From NCBI RefSeq assembly GCF_907163105.1, contig NZ_OU015321.1, positions 1,302,001-1,366,000 on the forward strand: a stretch of 64,000 nt of DNA. Reading direction: 5' to 3'. The stretch comes from Cloacibacterium caeni. GTDB taxonomy: Bacteria > Bacteroidota > Bacteroidia > Flavobacteriales > Weeksellaceae. Numbering within the stretch: the first letter of the stretch is position 1; the number at the start of each line of letters is the position of its first letter. The notes below the pieces were generated by a model. That model did not search any database and was not told the origin of the DNA. It worked only from the letters and a program-made list of their open reading frames with translations. The translations under genes and the position numbers were made by a program. This document shows, piece by piece, positions 1-10,000 of this stretch.

Positions 1-2849
1 TTGAAAAATGTATCAATTATTCCTGCCTTATCTTCGATAGAGTCTAATTCTGTATCATTAATGAAATCTACCACTAAACTTTCTTTTGCCCTGTTGCCAA
101 TGCTGGCACGAATCACTCTGCGGATTTCTTCTATTAAAGTTGCTTTGTCTTTGGTTTTCTTATTGTGTTCAAAAATCAATTCTAGAATATAATCTAGGTT
201 TATTTCTTGAGACTTTAATAGGTCTATTTCAAAAACTACATCGTCCCAATCTATTTGAGATTCTTCTGCTTCTTTGCCATTTTTTTCTCTACGCAACCAA
301 TCACGAATGTCATTGTAAGTAGACCTGTAATCTTGAACGGTTCTTTCTGGCAACAACTTAATTTCTTGCAATTCTGCTAATTGCTGGTCTGTTACAAAAT
401 AAATTTCTTTGAAAACATTTACGGCTTCTTCGTCATTTAGGTCTATAGTTTGTAAAGCTTTTAGATGGGTAAACTCATCATAATTCTGGAGGATGTTTTC
501 TACACGCAAATACTCACCAAATAGTTTAGAGAATTCTTTTTTATCTTTCTCTGTTACAATTTCGTCTGGGTTTGGGAATTTTTCATTTAACTCCTTTACA
601 ATCTCAATAAAACCTCTGCGTGCAGTACCGTTTGCAATATCTGTAAAGCCTTCTAAATACTCTTTGTAGCTCTTTTCTAATACTACATTTTTGGTGTTTT
701 TATCTCCAAATAAGGTTATGGCATCTATGGTGTCTGATTCTAAATCTCTAAAAGTGATAATATTGCCAAATGTTTTTGTAGCATCATAAATACGATTGGT
801 ACGCGAAAACGCTTGCATTAAACCATGATAACGTAGATTTTTGTCTACGAATAAAGTATTAAGAGTAGGTGCATCAAAACCCGTTAAGAACATACCCACT
901 ACAATGAGGAGGTCTACTTCTTTGTTTTTCACCCTTTTGGCAAGGTCACGGTAATAGTTTTGAAATTCTTTACTATCTACCCCAAAGCTGGTTCTAAACA
1001 TTGCATTGTAATCCTCAATCGCTTTGGTTAAAAATTCTTTAGCAGTAGCATCCATAGCTGAAGGTTCAAAGTTTTCATCTGGAATTTCACCGATGGCATT
1101 TTGTTCTTCATTGGCTGCAAAAGAGAATATGGTAGCGATTTTAAGCGGATTATCAGTTTGTTTTTGTTGTTTGTTCAGTTCTTCGTAGTATAATTTGGCT
1201 GCATCTACACTGTTCACAGCAAACATGGCATTGAATCCTGTATTGCCTCCACGAGTTCTGTGGGTTTTGAATTTATAATTTTGTAAAATGTATTGAGCGA
1301 TTTCTCTGATACGAGCAGGATGTAAAAAAGCTTTTTGGTTTTCTGCCGCTGTTAATTTTTTCTCATCAATTTCTGTTTCAATGCTCTTAAATTGAGGTCT
1401 AACATCATTGTAATCTACTTTGAATTTCAACACTTTTTCGTCTCTTATGGCATCTGTAATTACGTAAGAGTGTAATTCTCTACCAAAAACGCTAGCGGTA
1501 GTTTCTGCACCTAAAGCATTCTGAGGAAAAATAGGAGTTCCTGTAAAGCCAAACTGATAGAATTTCTTGAACTTCTTTTTCAGATTTTTTTGTGCTTCCC
1601 CAAATTGAGAGCGGTGTGCTTCATCAAAAATGAAAACCACTTGCTTTTGGTATATTGGCAAGTCATTCTCGGTTTTCATGAGGTTGTTGAGTTTCTGAAT
1701 GGTGGTTACAATGATTTTATTGTCGTCTTTTTCAATATTTCGCTTTAAACCCGCAGTGCTGTCTGACCCATTAACACTATCGGGAGAAAATCGCTGATAT
1801 TCTCTCATGGTCTGAAAGTCTAAATCTTTACGGTCTACTACAAAGAAGACTTTATCAATAAAATCTAATTTTGTAGCTAAACGAGCTGCTTTGAAACTGG
1901 TTAATGTTTTCCCAGAACCGGTAGTATGCCAAATGTAGCCCCCTCCTTCTGTGGTAGACCATTTTTTAGCTTCGAAAGAACTTTTAATTTTCCATAACAT
2001 TCTTTCTGTTGCTGCAATTTGGTAAGGTCTCATAATGAGCAAAGTATCACTTACATCAAATACTGAGTATGTGAGCAAAACATTTAAAAGCGTTTGTTTT
2101 TGAAAAAAAGTGGCTGTAAAATCTTTGAGGTCTTTGATTAAAGTATTATCCGCCTTAGCCCAGTTCATGGTAAAATCAAAACTGTTTTTATCCCGTTTTA
2201 CCGTATTGGCAAAATAACGACTGTCTGTACCATTAGAAATAACAAATATTTGCAGATACTTAAAAAGTGAATTCTCACTATTGAAGCTTTCTTTGCTGTA
2301 TCGATGCACTTGATTAAAAGCTTCTCTTATGGCAACTCCTCTTTTTTTGAGTTCTACTTGAACCATTGGCAAGCCATTGACTAAAATGGTAACATCATAG
2401 CGATTGGCATGTCGACCTTTTTGTTCGAACTGTGAAATAACTTGTAGTTTATTTCTTGTAATATTTTTTTTGTCTACTAAGTAAATATTTTGGATATGAC
2501 CATCATCAAACACAAAATCATAGATGTAATTATCATGCAGTTTTCTGGTTTTATCTACAATACCTTCACTGGGTCTGTCTAAGTATTCTTCTACAAAGCG
2601 TGCCCATTCTGAATCGTTAAAAACCATATTGTTTAAAGCCTGTAACTGCACCCTTACATTAGCCAACATGGCTTGCAATGTGGTAAGACCAGAAGGATTC
2701 TCGTATCCTTGATTGATTAAATCTTGGATAAACTCACGTTCTAAAGCAGATTCTGACTGAAAACCTGCTGGAGATTCATTCAGTGAAGAATATTTATGAT
2801 AACGGTCTAAAACAATAAAATTGCTGGTTTCTGCGATGGTGTTATACAT
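1..2849 (-). CDS. hsdR: Type I restriction enzyme R subunit HsdR (3' end cut by window edge)
   Basis: Motor and nuclease subunit of a type I restriction-modification complex: it translocates and cuts DNA that the HsdM/HsdS complex finds unmethylated. 949 codons are visible and the frame stays open to the window edge. The N-terminal PD-(D/E)XK nuclease reads [16 protein letters not shown]. The helicase part shows Walker A (HTTGSGKT), a DEAH box ([12 protein letters not shown]) and motif III (FTGTP). From memory the sequence follows the EcoR124I R subunit (about 1038 residues) almost line by line, so roughly 90 C-terminal residues are missing here. The ATG at 2849 lies 15 bp after the hsdS stop, so it is the last gene of the hsdM-rhuM-hsdS-hsdR operon. 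Confidence 0.95.
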   Translation of the reverse strand, partial: MYNTIAETSNFIVLDRYHKYSSLNESPAGFQSESALEREFIQDLINQGYENPSGLTTLQAMLANVRVQLQALNNMVFNDSEWARFVEEYLDRPSEGIVDKTRKLHDNYIYDFVFDDGHIQNIYLVDKKNITRNKLQVISQFEQKGRHANRYDVTILVNGLPMVQVELKKRGVAIREAFNQVHRYSKESFNSENSLFKYLQIFVISNGTDSRYFANTVKRDKNSFDFTMNWAKADNTLIKDLKDFTATFFQKQTLLNVLLTYSVFDVSDTLLIMRPYQIAATERMLWKIKSSFEAKKWSTTEGGGYIWHTTGSGKTLTSFKAARLATKLDFIDKVFFVVDRKDLDFQTMREYQRFSPDSVNGSDSTAGLKRNIEKDDNKIIVTTIQKLNNLMKTENDLPIYQKQVVFIFDEAHRSQFGEAQKNLKKKFKKFYQFGFTGTPIFPQNALGAETTASVFGRELHSYVITDAIRDEKVLKFKVDYNDVRPQFKSIETEIDEKKLTAAENQKAFLHPARIREIAQYILQNYKFKTHRTRGGNTGFNAMFAVNSVDAAKLYYEELNKQQKQTDNPLKIATIFSFAANEEQNAIGEIPDENFEPSAMDATAKEFLTKAIEDYNAMFRTSFGVDSKEFQNYYRDLAKRVKNKEVDLLIVVGMFLTGFDAPTLNTLFVDKNLRYHGLMQAFSRTNRIYDATKTFGNIITFRDLESDTIDAITLFGDKNTKNVVLEKSYKEYLEGFTDIANGTARRGFIEIVKELNEKFPNPDEIVTEKDKKEFSKLFGEYLRVENILQNYDEFTHLKALQTIDLNDEEAVNVFKEIYFVTDQQLAELQEIKLLPERTVQDYRSTYNDIRDWLRREKNGKEAEESQIDWDDVVFEIDLLKSQEINLDYILELIFEHNKKTKDKATLIEEIRRVIRASIGNRAKESLVVDFINDTELDSIEDKAGIIDTFF

Positions 2850-2864
2850 GGTAGTTTTTTGGTT

Positions 2865-4103
2865 TTAATTTTTAGGGAAAGATAATAACATATCTCTATA
2901 ATACTCGTATTGTTTTTTTCTAAGCTCTATTTCTTGTGGTAAACCTTCGGTGATGGAAGTGGTGAGCGTATCAAATTGATCTAAAATAGAAACTATGCGC
3001 TCTTGTTCTTCTATTGGAGGAACTGGAATTTTAAAAGTTCTCAATGTAGTTAAGTTTAGCATTCCATAATTTCTCATTTCTGATTTTAAAAACTCATACA
3101 AATTCGTTAAATAATAAAATATAAATTTATCATTTATTAAAGATGGTTTTAGTGATTTGATACTTGCAATATTTTGATTAGTCGTTGCTTTAAATTCTAA
3201 ATATGCAGTTTTAAAAATAGTGGCTCCAACTAAAGCAATTAATGTAGTATCTTTATTTAAAAGTTTTGCACTTGATTTTTTCAAACCTAACTCTGTTATA
3301 AAATTTGTAGCTGAGTATACAGAGATATTATTACAAGATTCAGACTTTAGCCAAGGTATATTACCACCATCCCAATAATCTTTGTTTGTTGTTAATGGTG
3401 TTCCTCCTGAAGAAACTTCAAAAAAATCTTTTTCCCCCAATGTCTTCCATTGCACTTGATTTTCATCAAAAGATAGCAACTTATCTCTATAATAAGTATA
3501 TTGCGATTTTCTAGCTGTAAGCTCTGCTGTAAGCTCTGCTGTAAGCTCTGCTGTAAGTTCGGTGAAGGTATCTAAAATTGCAACTATTTTTTGTTGGATT
3601 TCGAGTGGTGGGATGGGGATTTCGATTGACTTCCAATTTGGCTGAGTTAATCCATACCTAGTTAATCCTTGTGCTTTTTTTCTTATTTGTTTTCTAATAT
3701 CTCCCGACTTAAATAAATAGTTTAAAAATGCAGGAAATAAATAATTTTGATTACTAATGCGCAGTCTCATAATATGATAACTGTATACTACATTATCAAA
3801 ATCCTCAATAGCCATAGCAGAAAAACCTATTTCATCAATTAATTCTGATGAAGGTGTTATAAATACATCCCCTTTTTTTACATTACAATCTGCTATTTTT
3901 TTTTCAGTTGCTGTGACAACCATTGTTGGTGTATCGTTTGAAATGTATTGATTTTTAAAAACATCTACAAAATTTAACAATCTTACTGTTGGTTCATCAG
4001 GGTTAATTTTTTTATCGACACCTGTATTTGCAATATCAACTAGATCACCCAAAGGCTTCCATTCCACCTCAACACCCTCTAATAATTTATCTATGTAACT
4101 CAT
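2865..4103 (-). CDS. hsdS: Type I restriction enzyme specificity subunit HsdS (type IC)
   Basis: DNA-recognition subunit shared by the methylase and the nuclease. The 412 residues hold two target-recognition domains, each closed by a conserved helix segment: PIPPLEIQQKIVAILDTF followed by YYRDKLLSF near the middle, and PVPPIEEQERIVSILDQF followed by YYRDMLLSFPKN at the C-terminus. The central spacer contains tandem TAEL tetrapeptides, the hallmark of the type IC (EcoR124) family, where their number sets the spacing between the two half-sites. The ATG overlaps the rhuM stop by 4 bp (ATGA), so translation is probably coupled. The two recognition domains set the target, which I cannot predict. 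Confidence 0.93.
   Translation of the reverse strand: MSYIDKLLEGVEVEWKPLGDLVDIANTGVDKKINPDEPTVRLLNFVDVFKNQYISNDTPTMVVTATEKKIADCNVKKGDVFITPSSELIDEIGFSAMAIEDFDNVVYSYHIMRLRISNQNYLFPAFLNYLFKSGDIRKQIRKKAQGLTRYGLTQPNWKSIEIPIPPLEIQQKIVAILDTFTELTAELTAELTAELTARKSQYTYYRDKLLSFDENQVQWKTLGEKDFFEVSSGGTPLTTNKDYWDGGNIPWLKSESCNNISVYSATNFITELGLKKSSAKLLNKDTTLIALVGATIFKTAYLEFKATTNQNIASIKSLKPSLINDKFIFYYLTNLYEFLKSEMRNYGMLNLTTLRTFKIPVPPIEEQERIVSILDQFDTLTTSITEGLPQEIELRKKQYEYYRDMLLSFPKN
3514..3557 (-). repeat. 12-bp tandem repeats coding the TAEL spacer of HsdS
   Basis: Three perfect copies of a 12-bp unit (GCTGTAAGCTCT on the plus strand) at 3514-3549, followed by a fourth partial copy to 3557. On the coding strand each unit adds one TAEL tetrapeptide to the central linker of HsdS. 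In EcoR124I and EcoR124II, two versus three such repeats change the recognition spacer by one base pair. Identical codons in each copy favour slippage or unequal crossing-over. Confidence 0.9.
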
Positions 4104-5086
4104 TGTTTCCCTTTCTTTTTTGCTTTTTTCTCCAAATCCGAGATAGTTTTCAAATACTCTTTTTCTACGGATAGCAGCGTTTGTGCTTTGTACTTCTTAT
4201 ATTCCAACTTTGCTTTCTCTGCTGCCTGAGTATGCGATATTTTTCCCGAACCTTCCAATATTTTTCTTCCTGTAGAACCAAGAATATTGTCTAATTCACG
4301 CACATAATCTGTCATACGCATTTCCCGTTCTTCAATAGCGTTTAATTCTGCCAAATCAAAATAAGCGGCTACTAAATTGTTGAGCACTTTCAATTCTTTT
4401 TCTTCCAAATAATTTTTGGCAATCATTGCTTCGGCTTGTGTGGGTTGCTCGCCTTTAAAATTGGTGAGCCCTGCAAAAGGTTTATCGCTGTCCACACGCA
4501 AATAAATTACTTCACTTGCCGTATTTCCGTGAGCTGCATAATGCAATTTGTTTTGAACAATTTTAAAAAAAGTCAAACTTTCTTCGCTTTTTGGGTCATA
4601 ATCGGTAGCAGTCGCATACAATTCCAACACCTGACGGTACATTACCTTTTCGCTGGAACGAATGTCGCGAATGCGGTCTAATAGTTCTTTCCAATAATTG
4701 CCACCGCCCAAGTTTTTAAGGCGTTCATCGTCCATTGTAAACCCTTTTACTATATACTCCTTTAAGCGTTGCGTTGCCCATTGTCGAAAACGAGTGCCTT
4801 GTACCGATTTCACCCGATAACCAACGGAAATGATAACATCGAGGTTAAAATAATTTACTTCGTAATTTTTGCCGTCAGCAGCAGTTGTTCGGAATTTCCG
4901 AACAACTGATTTTTCATCTAATTCACCTTCTTCAAAAATGTGTTTAATATGTTCGCTGATGGTTGATTTTGCTTTGTCAAACAACATTGCTATTTGGTCT
5001 TGTGTAAGCCAAACGGTTTCATCTTCGAGTTGGACATTTATTTTAGTCAGTCCATCGTCCGTGGTATATAAAATTATTTCGCTCAT
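4100..5086 (-). CDS. rhuM: RhuM family protein inside the restriction operon
   Basis: 328-residue protein that resembles RhuM (named from Salmonella SPI-3). The N-terminal part is DNA-binding-like ([28 protein letters not shown]), followed by the conserved core [26 protein letters not shown]. Lysine-rich C-terminus. Its function is not established. Related genes often sit between hsdM and hsdS in type I loci, which suggests a regulatory or accessory role. Here both ends overlap neighbours by 4 bp (hsdM stop at 5083, hsdS start at 4103), so it is an integral, translationally coupled part of the operon. Confidence 0.85.
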   Translation of the reverse strand: MSEIILYTTDDGLTKINVQLEDETVWLTQDQIAMLFDKAKSTISEHIKHIFEEGELDEKSVVRKFRTTAADGKNYEVNYFNLDVIISVGYRVKSVQGTRFRQWATQRLKEYIVKGFTMDDERLKNLGGGNYWKELLDRIRDIRSSEKVMYRQVLELYATATDYDPKSEESLTFFKIVQNKLHYAAHGNTASEVIYLRVDSDKPFAGLTNFKGEQPTQAEAMIAKNYLEEKELKVLNNLVAAYFDLAELNAIEEREMRMTDYVRELDNILGSTGRKILEGSGKISHTQAAEKAKLEYKKYKAQTLLSVEKEYLKTISDLEKKAKKKGKQ

Positions 5087-6630
5087 ACTTCAATCTCTTT
5101 TATAATTTTATCAATATTCGCACGAAGTATATTTATTTTCTCCACCGTTTTTGAAATCTCTGCATTCAGTTCCTCGATATTAATTTTCTCGCGCTTATCT
5201 TTGGCTTCTACATACGAGCTTACGGATAGGTTGTAATCGTTTTCTGCAATTTTAGCATTGTCAATAGTGGTGGCTACGTGTGGCACTTCGGCTTTACTGT
5301 CAAACATCGCCATAATCTTATCGATATGTTCGTCTTCTAGCAAATTGTTATTGGTTACCTTTCTAAAGAAATCTTCCCCTGTAACATCAATAAACTGGGT
5401 TTTGGTATCTGTTTTATGTTTAGAAAGCACGAGAATATTTACGGCGATAGACGTTCCGTAGAATAAGTTAGGGGCTAAAGCAATGACGGTTTCTACAAAA
5501 TTGTTGTCTACCAAATATTTTCTAATTTTTTGTTCGGCACCGCCACGGTAAAAAATACCTGGGAAGCACACAATAGCTGCTCTCCCTTTACTCGATAAGT
5601 AATGCAAGGCGTGTAATACAAATGCAAAATCTGCTTTAGACTTAGGAGCTAAAACACCTGCAGGCGCAAAACGGTCATCGTTAATCAAGGTAGGGTCATC
5701 ACTCCCTATCCAAGGGATAGAATACGGCGGATTAGACACAATGGCGTCAAACGGTTTTTCGTCCATCAGCTGAGGGTCTCTAAGGGTATCTCCTAAAACA
5801 ATGTGAAACTTATCATAATTGATATTGTGCAAAAACATATTCATACGCGCCAAGTTGTAGGTGGTATGATTGACTTCTTGTCCGTAGAAACCTTCTTCTA
5901 TGATGTGGTTGTCAAAATGTTTTTTGGCTTGTAATAGTAATGAGCCAGAACCTGCTGCAGGGTCGTAAATTTTGTTGACTGATTTTTGTCCGTGCATTGC
6001 CAGTTGAGCAATGAGTTTAGAAACGTGTTGAGGGGTGAAAAACTCACCTCCCGATTTCCCTGCGTTGGCTGCATAATTGCCGATAAGGAATTCGTAGGCA
6101 TCACCAAAAAGGTCTATTTGGTTGTCTTCAAATTTACCAAAGTCTAGTTGTTCCACGCCTTTGATGACTGCTGCTAAACGAGCGTTTTTGTTTTCTACAT
6201 TGTTGCCTAGTCTTGAGCTTGTGGTATCAAAATCTGCAAACAACCCTTTGATGTCTTCTTCCGAAGGATAACCATTGGCAGAACTTTCTATGGCATCAAA
6301 AATGGCTTTTAGGTCTGTGTTTAGATTGGGGTTGTTGTTGGCATTTTTTGCAATGTTCACAAAAAGCTGGCTTGGATATATGAAGTAGCCTTTTGTTTTA
6401 ATGGCGTCATCTTTGATTTCGGGAGTGATGACCTCATCAGATAATTGAGCATAATTTATGCTTTCGTCTCCAGCTTCAATGTAATTGGTAAAGTTTTCGC
6501 TAATGAAGCGATAAAACAAAGTTCCTAATACAAATTGTTTGAAATCCCACCCATCTACTGAGCCTCTAACGTCGTTGGCAATCTTCCAAATTTGATTTTG
6601 TAATGCCGCTCTTTGTGCTATGCTTGTCAT
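5083..6630 (-). CDS. hsdM: Type I restriction-modification DNA methyltransferase HsdM
   Basis: N6-adenine methyltransferase subunit. The 515 residues begin with the HsdM N-terminal helical domain ([17 protein letters not shown]). SAM-binding motif I is DPAAGSGS near residue 223 and catalytic motif IV is NPPY near residue 300; a C-terminal helical region contacts HsdS. Length and sequence match the M subunit of EcoR124I (about 520 residues), placing this in family IC. It is the first gene of the operon, with a TATATTTG box about 50 bp upstream. Confidence 0.95.
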   Translation of the reverse strand: MTSIAQRAALQNQIWKIANDVRGSVDGWDFKQFVLGTLFYRFISENFTNYIEAGDESINYAQLSDEVITPEIKDDAIKTKGYFIYPSQLFVNIAKNANNNPNLNTDLKAIFDAIESSANGYPSEEDIKGLFADFDTTSSRLGNNVENKNARLAAVIKGVEQLDFGKFEDNQIDLFGDAYEFLIGNYAANAGKSGGEFFTPQHVSKLIAQLAMHGQKSVNKIYDPAAGSGSLLLQAKKHFDNHIIEEGFYGQEVNHTTYNLARMNMFLHNINYDKFHIVLGDTLRDPQLMDEKPFDAIVSNPPYSIPWIGSDDPTLINDDRFAPAGVLAPKSKADFAFVLHALHYLSSKGRAAIVCFPGIFYRGGAEQKIRKYLVDNNFVETVIALAPNLFYGTSIAVNILVLSKHKTDTKTQFIDVTGEDFFRKVTNNNLLEDEHIDKIMAMFDSKAEVPHVATTIDNAKIAENDYNLSVSSYVEAKDKREKINIEELNAEISKTVEKINILRANIDKIIKEIEV

Positions 6631-6676
6631 TTTTAAGTAAATAATTCTTTAGAAAAAGTTTATGGTTATTAAATTT

Positions 6677-6684
6677 CAAATATA
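6677..6684 (-). promoter_or_regulatory. Possible -7 box upstream of hsdM
   Basis: The minus strand reads TATATTTG, matching the Bacteroidetes -7 consensus TAnnTTTG, 47 bp before the hsdM ATG. I see no TTG at the usual 17-23 bp distance upstream, so this is only a half match. Confidence 0.35.
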
Positions 6685-6764
6685 ACAAAACCGAGTCTTA
6701 TTAAAAAGGGGCAAACCGTAAAATCTGCAATAAATTACAATAAATTGAAATAAAACTAATTAAA

Positions 6765-7406
6765 TCACTTTCTTTTGTCTGTGGAGTTTTGGTCGTAGCC
6801 GAAAAGATTGAACATTTCTCTCATTCGGGAACGGAGCCTGTTTCCGTAGATGGATTCTATTTCTGCTGCAGAAAGATTAGTGGTGAGGTGTGTGATGAGT
6901 CCTTTTTCTTTGTATAAGTCATAGCGTGTGAGGAGGATTTCTGCCATGACGTTGCAGTCGTTTCCGTAATACTTCAATGAGGTTTCAATGCCTAAATCGT
7001 CAAAGCAATAGACTTTGGCTTTTCGAGCATCGTGGGTGAAGTTTCCTTTGGAGTAGTTCTCTAGGATTTGGTAGCCTGACTGCATGAATTCTGAAACGAT
7101 TTGGCGTGTGGAAACCATGCCAAATTTGTTTTTGTTTCCTATGAATTTTTGCATGAGCTTGAATAAGGTGGTTTTTCCGCAACCAATAGGACCAGAAAGG
7201 AGAATTCCTTTTTGGAGGTCGAAGTCCATTTCTTTGGCCACTAAATCGTCTTGGAGCATCCATGCAATGGTGGCGAAGACTATGGGTTTTTCTTCGTCTG
7301 GAATGAGGTAGTTTTTACCGATATACTGGGAAGCGAATTTTTTGAATTCTGGAATGATTTTATAATAATCATAACGGGTTTCTATGGGTGGTGTAGGAAA
7401 GTTCAT
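6765..7406 (-). CDS. DnaC/IstB-like AAA+ ATPase of an integrative element
   Basis: 213-residue P-loop ATPase. Walker A is GPIGCGKT (about residues 72-79) and Walker B is VYCFDDLG. Later it shows TTNLSAAEIESIYGNRLRSR with sensor and arginine-finger-type residues, as in DnaC-like helicase loaders. Such ATPases are common in Bacteroidetes integrative elements next to a winged-helix protein, and probably load a replicative helicase during element replication. It lies 9 bp after the winged-helix gene and is probably co-transcribed with it. The exact role is inferred. Confidence 0.75.
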   Translation of the reverse strand: MNFPTPPIETRYDYYKIIPEFKKFASQYIGKNYLIPDEEKPIVFATIAWMLQDDLVAKEMDFDLQKGILLSGPIGCGKTTLFKLMQKFIGNKNKFGMVSTRQIVSEFMQSGYQILENYSKGNFTHDARKAKVYCFDDLGIETSLKYYGNDCNVMAEILLTRYDLYKEKGLITHLTTNLSAAEIESIYGNRLRSRMREMFNLFGYDQNSTDKRK

Positions 7407-7415
7407 AAGTTGTGG

Positions 7416-8378
7416 TTAAAGTGGTTCTTTGTAGCTTTTGTTGGTGGTGGCTGTTAGGTGGTTTCGTTTGCCTTCGGCTCCGTTCGGGCTTAGGGAGTTG
7501 AATTTTTTGGAGTTTTTGAGCCAATTGCGTGCAGCTGCTTCCCAATTTTTCATTTTGGATTTTCCACCCACGAGCCAACCGTTGGATTCGTAGTGGTCAA
7601 AAAATCTTTCGGCTTCTGAAAGCGGAGTGTCTTTTTCTTCGAAAAAAAGTTTTACCTCAGCAAAGGTGGGTGGGATTTTGGGAGATGGTTTGATGTAGTG
7701 AGATTCTTCACTGCGTTTTGCTTCGTTCAGAATGACAGGAAAATTCTTTTTGCCTCCAACTTGAATATTGTTTTCGATATGAGTCGGCGAAAGCTTTGCG
7801 CTTTTCTTTTTCTTTTCGCGCAACTTTTCTTTTTCTTCACTTTTTTGGGATAGTGATTTTGGGATAATTTCTTGGAAAGGAATTGCAGGTAAAAAAGCTT
7901 GTTTAAAATTTGAACTGGTCTCGGGTGTGGTAATACTATGTTTATTGTTTATATTGTTTATATAGTTTATAGAAGGTATCAATGCTTGTTCAATACCTGT
8001 TTCGATTTTGATATGGTGCTGGTTCAATGCTTGTTCAGAGCTTGTTTGATTTTTGATACGGTTCTTGTTCAAATGGTGAACATCTATATTTTCGAAATTA
8101 TGAAGATTGACCAAACTTCCTTTGTATGGATTGAATGAGGGTAAATATTCGATATATCCAAAATCTTGAAGGTCTTTGATACACTTGTGATAAGTTCCTA
8201 ACGCTGCAATTTTGCTGAGCTTCATCATTTCATGTCGTGAAATGCTTATTGGGTTCTGGAAGTGGTTGAGGTTCCAGAACTGAAATAAAGCAAGGTATAA
8301 ACTGATGTGTGTGGGGTTAAGGCGTGAGTCTTCGTGGATTTTTTCGTAAAATCCTGTGAGGTGGCGGATGTAGTTCAT
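7416..8378 (-). CDS. Winged-helix replication/regulatory protein of the element
   Basis: 320 residues from the chosen ATG at 8378 (MNYIRHLTGFYEKIHED). The frame is open 21 codons further, but that stretch is an interspersed repeat and not protein-like. Residues 1-110 look like a winged-helix domain (ISRHEMMKLSKIAALGTYHKCIKDLQDFGYI), typical of the primase/replication-initiator-like proteins paired with DnaC-like ATPases in Bacteroidetes islands. A long low-complexity linker follows, containing an in-frame copy of a dispersed repeat. The C-terminal motif FFDHYESNGWLVGGKSKMKNW..AARNWL is often seen in phage and element replication proteins. Function inferred. Confidence 0.7.
   Translation of the reverse strand: MNYIRHLTGFYEKIHEDSRLNPTHISLYLALFQFWNLNHFQNPISISRHEMMKLSKIAALGTYHKCIKDLQDFGYIEYLPSFNPYKGSLVNLHNFENIDVHHLNKNRIKNQTSSEQALNQHHIKIETGIEQALIPSINYINNINNKHSITTPETSSNFKQAFLPAIPFQEIIPKSLSQKSEEKEKLREKKKKSAKLSPTHIENNIQVGGKKNFPVILNEAKRSEESHYIKPSPKIPPTFAEVKLFFEEKDTPLSEAERFFDHYESNGWLVGGKSKMKNWEAAARNWLKNSKKFNSLSPNGAEGKRNHLTATTNKSYKEPL
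7700..7739 (-). repeat. Interspersed repeat copy inside a coding region
   Basis: The minus strand reads CCTGTCATTCTGAACGAAGC followed by GTGAAGAATCTC. I recall this sequence as a frequent interspersed repeat between genes of Bacteroidetes. Here it is translated in frame (VILNEAKRSEES) inside the linker of the winged-helix protein. Confidence 0.55.
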
Positions 8379-8413
8379 ATTTTTATGTTGGGTGTTGGAT
8401 GTTGGATTTTGGC

Positions 8414-8450
8414 TGATGGTCGCTTCGACTCCGCTCAGCATGACATGATG
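8414..8450 (-). repeat. Interspersed repeat copy between two genes
   Basis: The minus strand reads GTCATGCTGAGCGGAGTCGA followed by AGCG, a common Bacteroidetes intergenic repeat related to the copies at 7700 and 22631. It lies in the gap between the helix-turn-helix gene and the winged-helix gene. Confidence 0.55.
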
Positions 8451-8462
8451 ATTGGTGATTGA

Positions 8463-8723
8463 TTAATTATTAGATTGTAAGAGCTTTTCAATGTCCTCAT
8501 AGTTGTAGTATAGTGTACCTCCCACTTTAGAATAACGGAGAGTGCCGTTAATCCTCATGTTTTGGAGTGTTCCCGAGGATATTTTGAGGAGTGCTTTTAC
8601 ATCTGCGCTTCGGAGCCATTGTTTTTGGTTGTTTGACTTTGGGAGTAGTAAGTTTTTGAGTTCTTGTAATAGATCATTTTTGAACTCTTGAAGGTCTTCT
8701 TTGGTAACAATTTCTAGTGCCAT
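8463..8723 (-). CDS. Helix-turn-helix (excisionase/MerR-like) DNA-binding protein
   Basis: 86 residues: a short charged helix, then a HTH_17-type domain (LRSADVKALLKISSGTLQNMRINGTLRYSKVGG..YYNYEDIEKLL). Small proteins of this type act as excisionases or regulators in Bacteroidetes integrative elements. It lies between RteC and the replication-type genes on the same strand. A GGTTAA array sits just upstream of the start and may affect its expression. Confidence 0.8.
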   Translation of the reverse strand: MALEIVTKEDLQEFKNDLLQELKNLLLPKSNNQKQWLRSADVKALLKISSGTLQNMRINGTLRYSKVGGTLYYNYEDIEKLLQSNN

Positions 8724-8732
8724 AATACAATA

Positions 8733-8774
8733 GGTTAAGGTTAAGGTTAAGGTTAAGGTTAAGGTTAAGGTTAA
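8733..8774. repeat. Seven perfect GGTTAA hexamers
   Basis: Seven uninterrupted copies of GGTTAA, ending 9 bp before the start codon of the helix-turn-helix gene, where its ribosome-binding or promoter region should be. Such arrays change length by slippage. Confidence 0.95.
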
Positions 8775-8885
8775 GTTGGTTTAGAATTCCGGCAATGATT
8801 ATTCATCCCCGGAATTGTTTACGGCGAAATTGTGTTGTTTTGATAAGATTTATTCACAACGGAGACTGCGTTGTGAATGATTTTT

Positions 8886-9728
8886 TTAGAAATTTTCGTC
8901 TGTTTCCTCCATTCTTAACAGAAGTTTATCTTTGAGGGTATTGATAAATTTGGCTCTGTCGTCTTTTCGGGTTCTGATGTCTAGGAACATACGCCTGTAT
9001 TGTCCTAAATCTACATTGAAGGTTTCTTGGAATTGGTCTGCAATGTCTTTAACATTAGCAGTTCCGTTGTTGAAAACGCCTTCGGTTTGGAGGGCGTAGA
9101 TGAGTTCAATAAGGGCGACTTTTGAGGCCGTCCATTGGAGTTTGGATGATTGGGTTGTATAAATCCCGTTTAGTGCTTTTTCAAGCTCTAAAATCTTTTT
9201 ATCTATGTATATAGACAAAAGGTCGTACGCCATGATTAAAGCGACTTTGCTATCATGGGTGGTTGAGAATTTTGGGTCTAATTCAAAATAATAATTGTTG
9301 AGGTTGATTTTAAAATCTACATTTCCTCTCAAAAAATATTTCTCATCTAGGAAAGTGCTATTCGTACGGTAGTATTGATAAAAATCTAAATTCTTATCAA
9401 AGAAATCTTTTATGTTGACCTGTTCAGCTTCATAATATTTTTTGAGGATTGATGCACCTCCTAATGGAGCTTGGGAAGCAATTCTATAAATTGCCATGTG
9501 ATAATATAGCTTGGAAGTGAATTGCGGTTTTATGGATTTAAAAAATAAAATTTCTTCATGCTTAGATTTAAATTTATGTTTAATGAGCATTTTTTTCAGC
9601 TGCTCTAGAGTTTTGAGAATGACTTTGATTGTCTCTTCGGATTTTTGGAGAACGTTATCAAATTCGGACTCTAAAAACTCAATCTGCCCATTAAGCTCTC
9701 TTAAGAGATCAATAGATTTCGTTTCCAC
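8886..9728 (-). CDS. rteC: RteC-domain regulatory protein
   Basis: 280 residues matching the RteC family, first described as a regulator of excision of the Bacteroides tetracycline-resistance conjugative transposons. A coiled-coil N-terminus (about 1-50) is followed by the conserved core (KLYYHMAIYRIASQAPLGG, YYRTNSTFLDEKYFLRG) and a C-terminal region with LQWTASKVALIELIYALQ and FQETFNVDLGQYRRMFLDI. It is the second gene inward from the integrase, fitting a role in controlling excision. Confidence 0.85.
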   Translation of the reverse strand: METKSIDLLRELNGQIEFLESEFDNVLQKSEETIKVILKTLEQLKKMLIKHKFKSKHEEILFFKSIKPQFTSKLYYHMAIYRIASQAPLGGASILKKYYEAEQVNIKDFFDKNLDFYQYYRTNSTFLDEKYFLRGNVDFKINLNNYYFELDPKFSTTHDSKVALIMAYDLLSIYIDKKILELEKALNGIYTTQSSKLQWTASKVALIELIYALQTEGVFNNGTANVKDIADQFQETFNVDLGQYRRMFLDIRTRKDDRAKFINTLKDKLLLRMEETDENF

Positions 9729-9972
9729 AGTTAAATTTTGTTTTTAAGGGTGCTAAAAATATAATTTTAACGATAATGCAACAAAAAATATTAAAAAATA
9801 TTTTCAACAACAATAAACGAATTTTATTATTTATTCATAATCAATCGCTTATATAAATAAAAAATAATCCAACACATGATGATGTATTAAAAATATAACA
9901 ACATTGTTACAAAATATATGAAAGTTACTATATAAGACTGGTTTGGAGCTGTTTGGGTTTTTACCAAAAAAG

Positions 9973-10000
9973 AAAATGAAGATTAAGAAATCTTCATTTT
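9973..10000 (-). terminator. Hairpin overlapping the integrase stop codon
   Basis: Perfect 11-bp inverted repeat (AAAATGAAGAT / ATCTTCATTTT) with a 6-base loop. It lies over the last codons and stop of the integrase gene, and a short T-rich stretch follows on the minus strand. Confidence 0.65.

Noticed and set aside
1..322. Two plus-strand open frames at the left edge
   Set aside because: They are shadows of hsdR on the minus strand, whose frame is fully open there and matches the EcoR124 R subunit.
8379..8441. Longer N-terminus for the winged-helix protein
   Set aside because: The extra 21 codons translate an interspersed repeat; the ATG at 8378 starts the conserved-looking domain.
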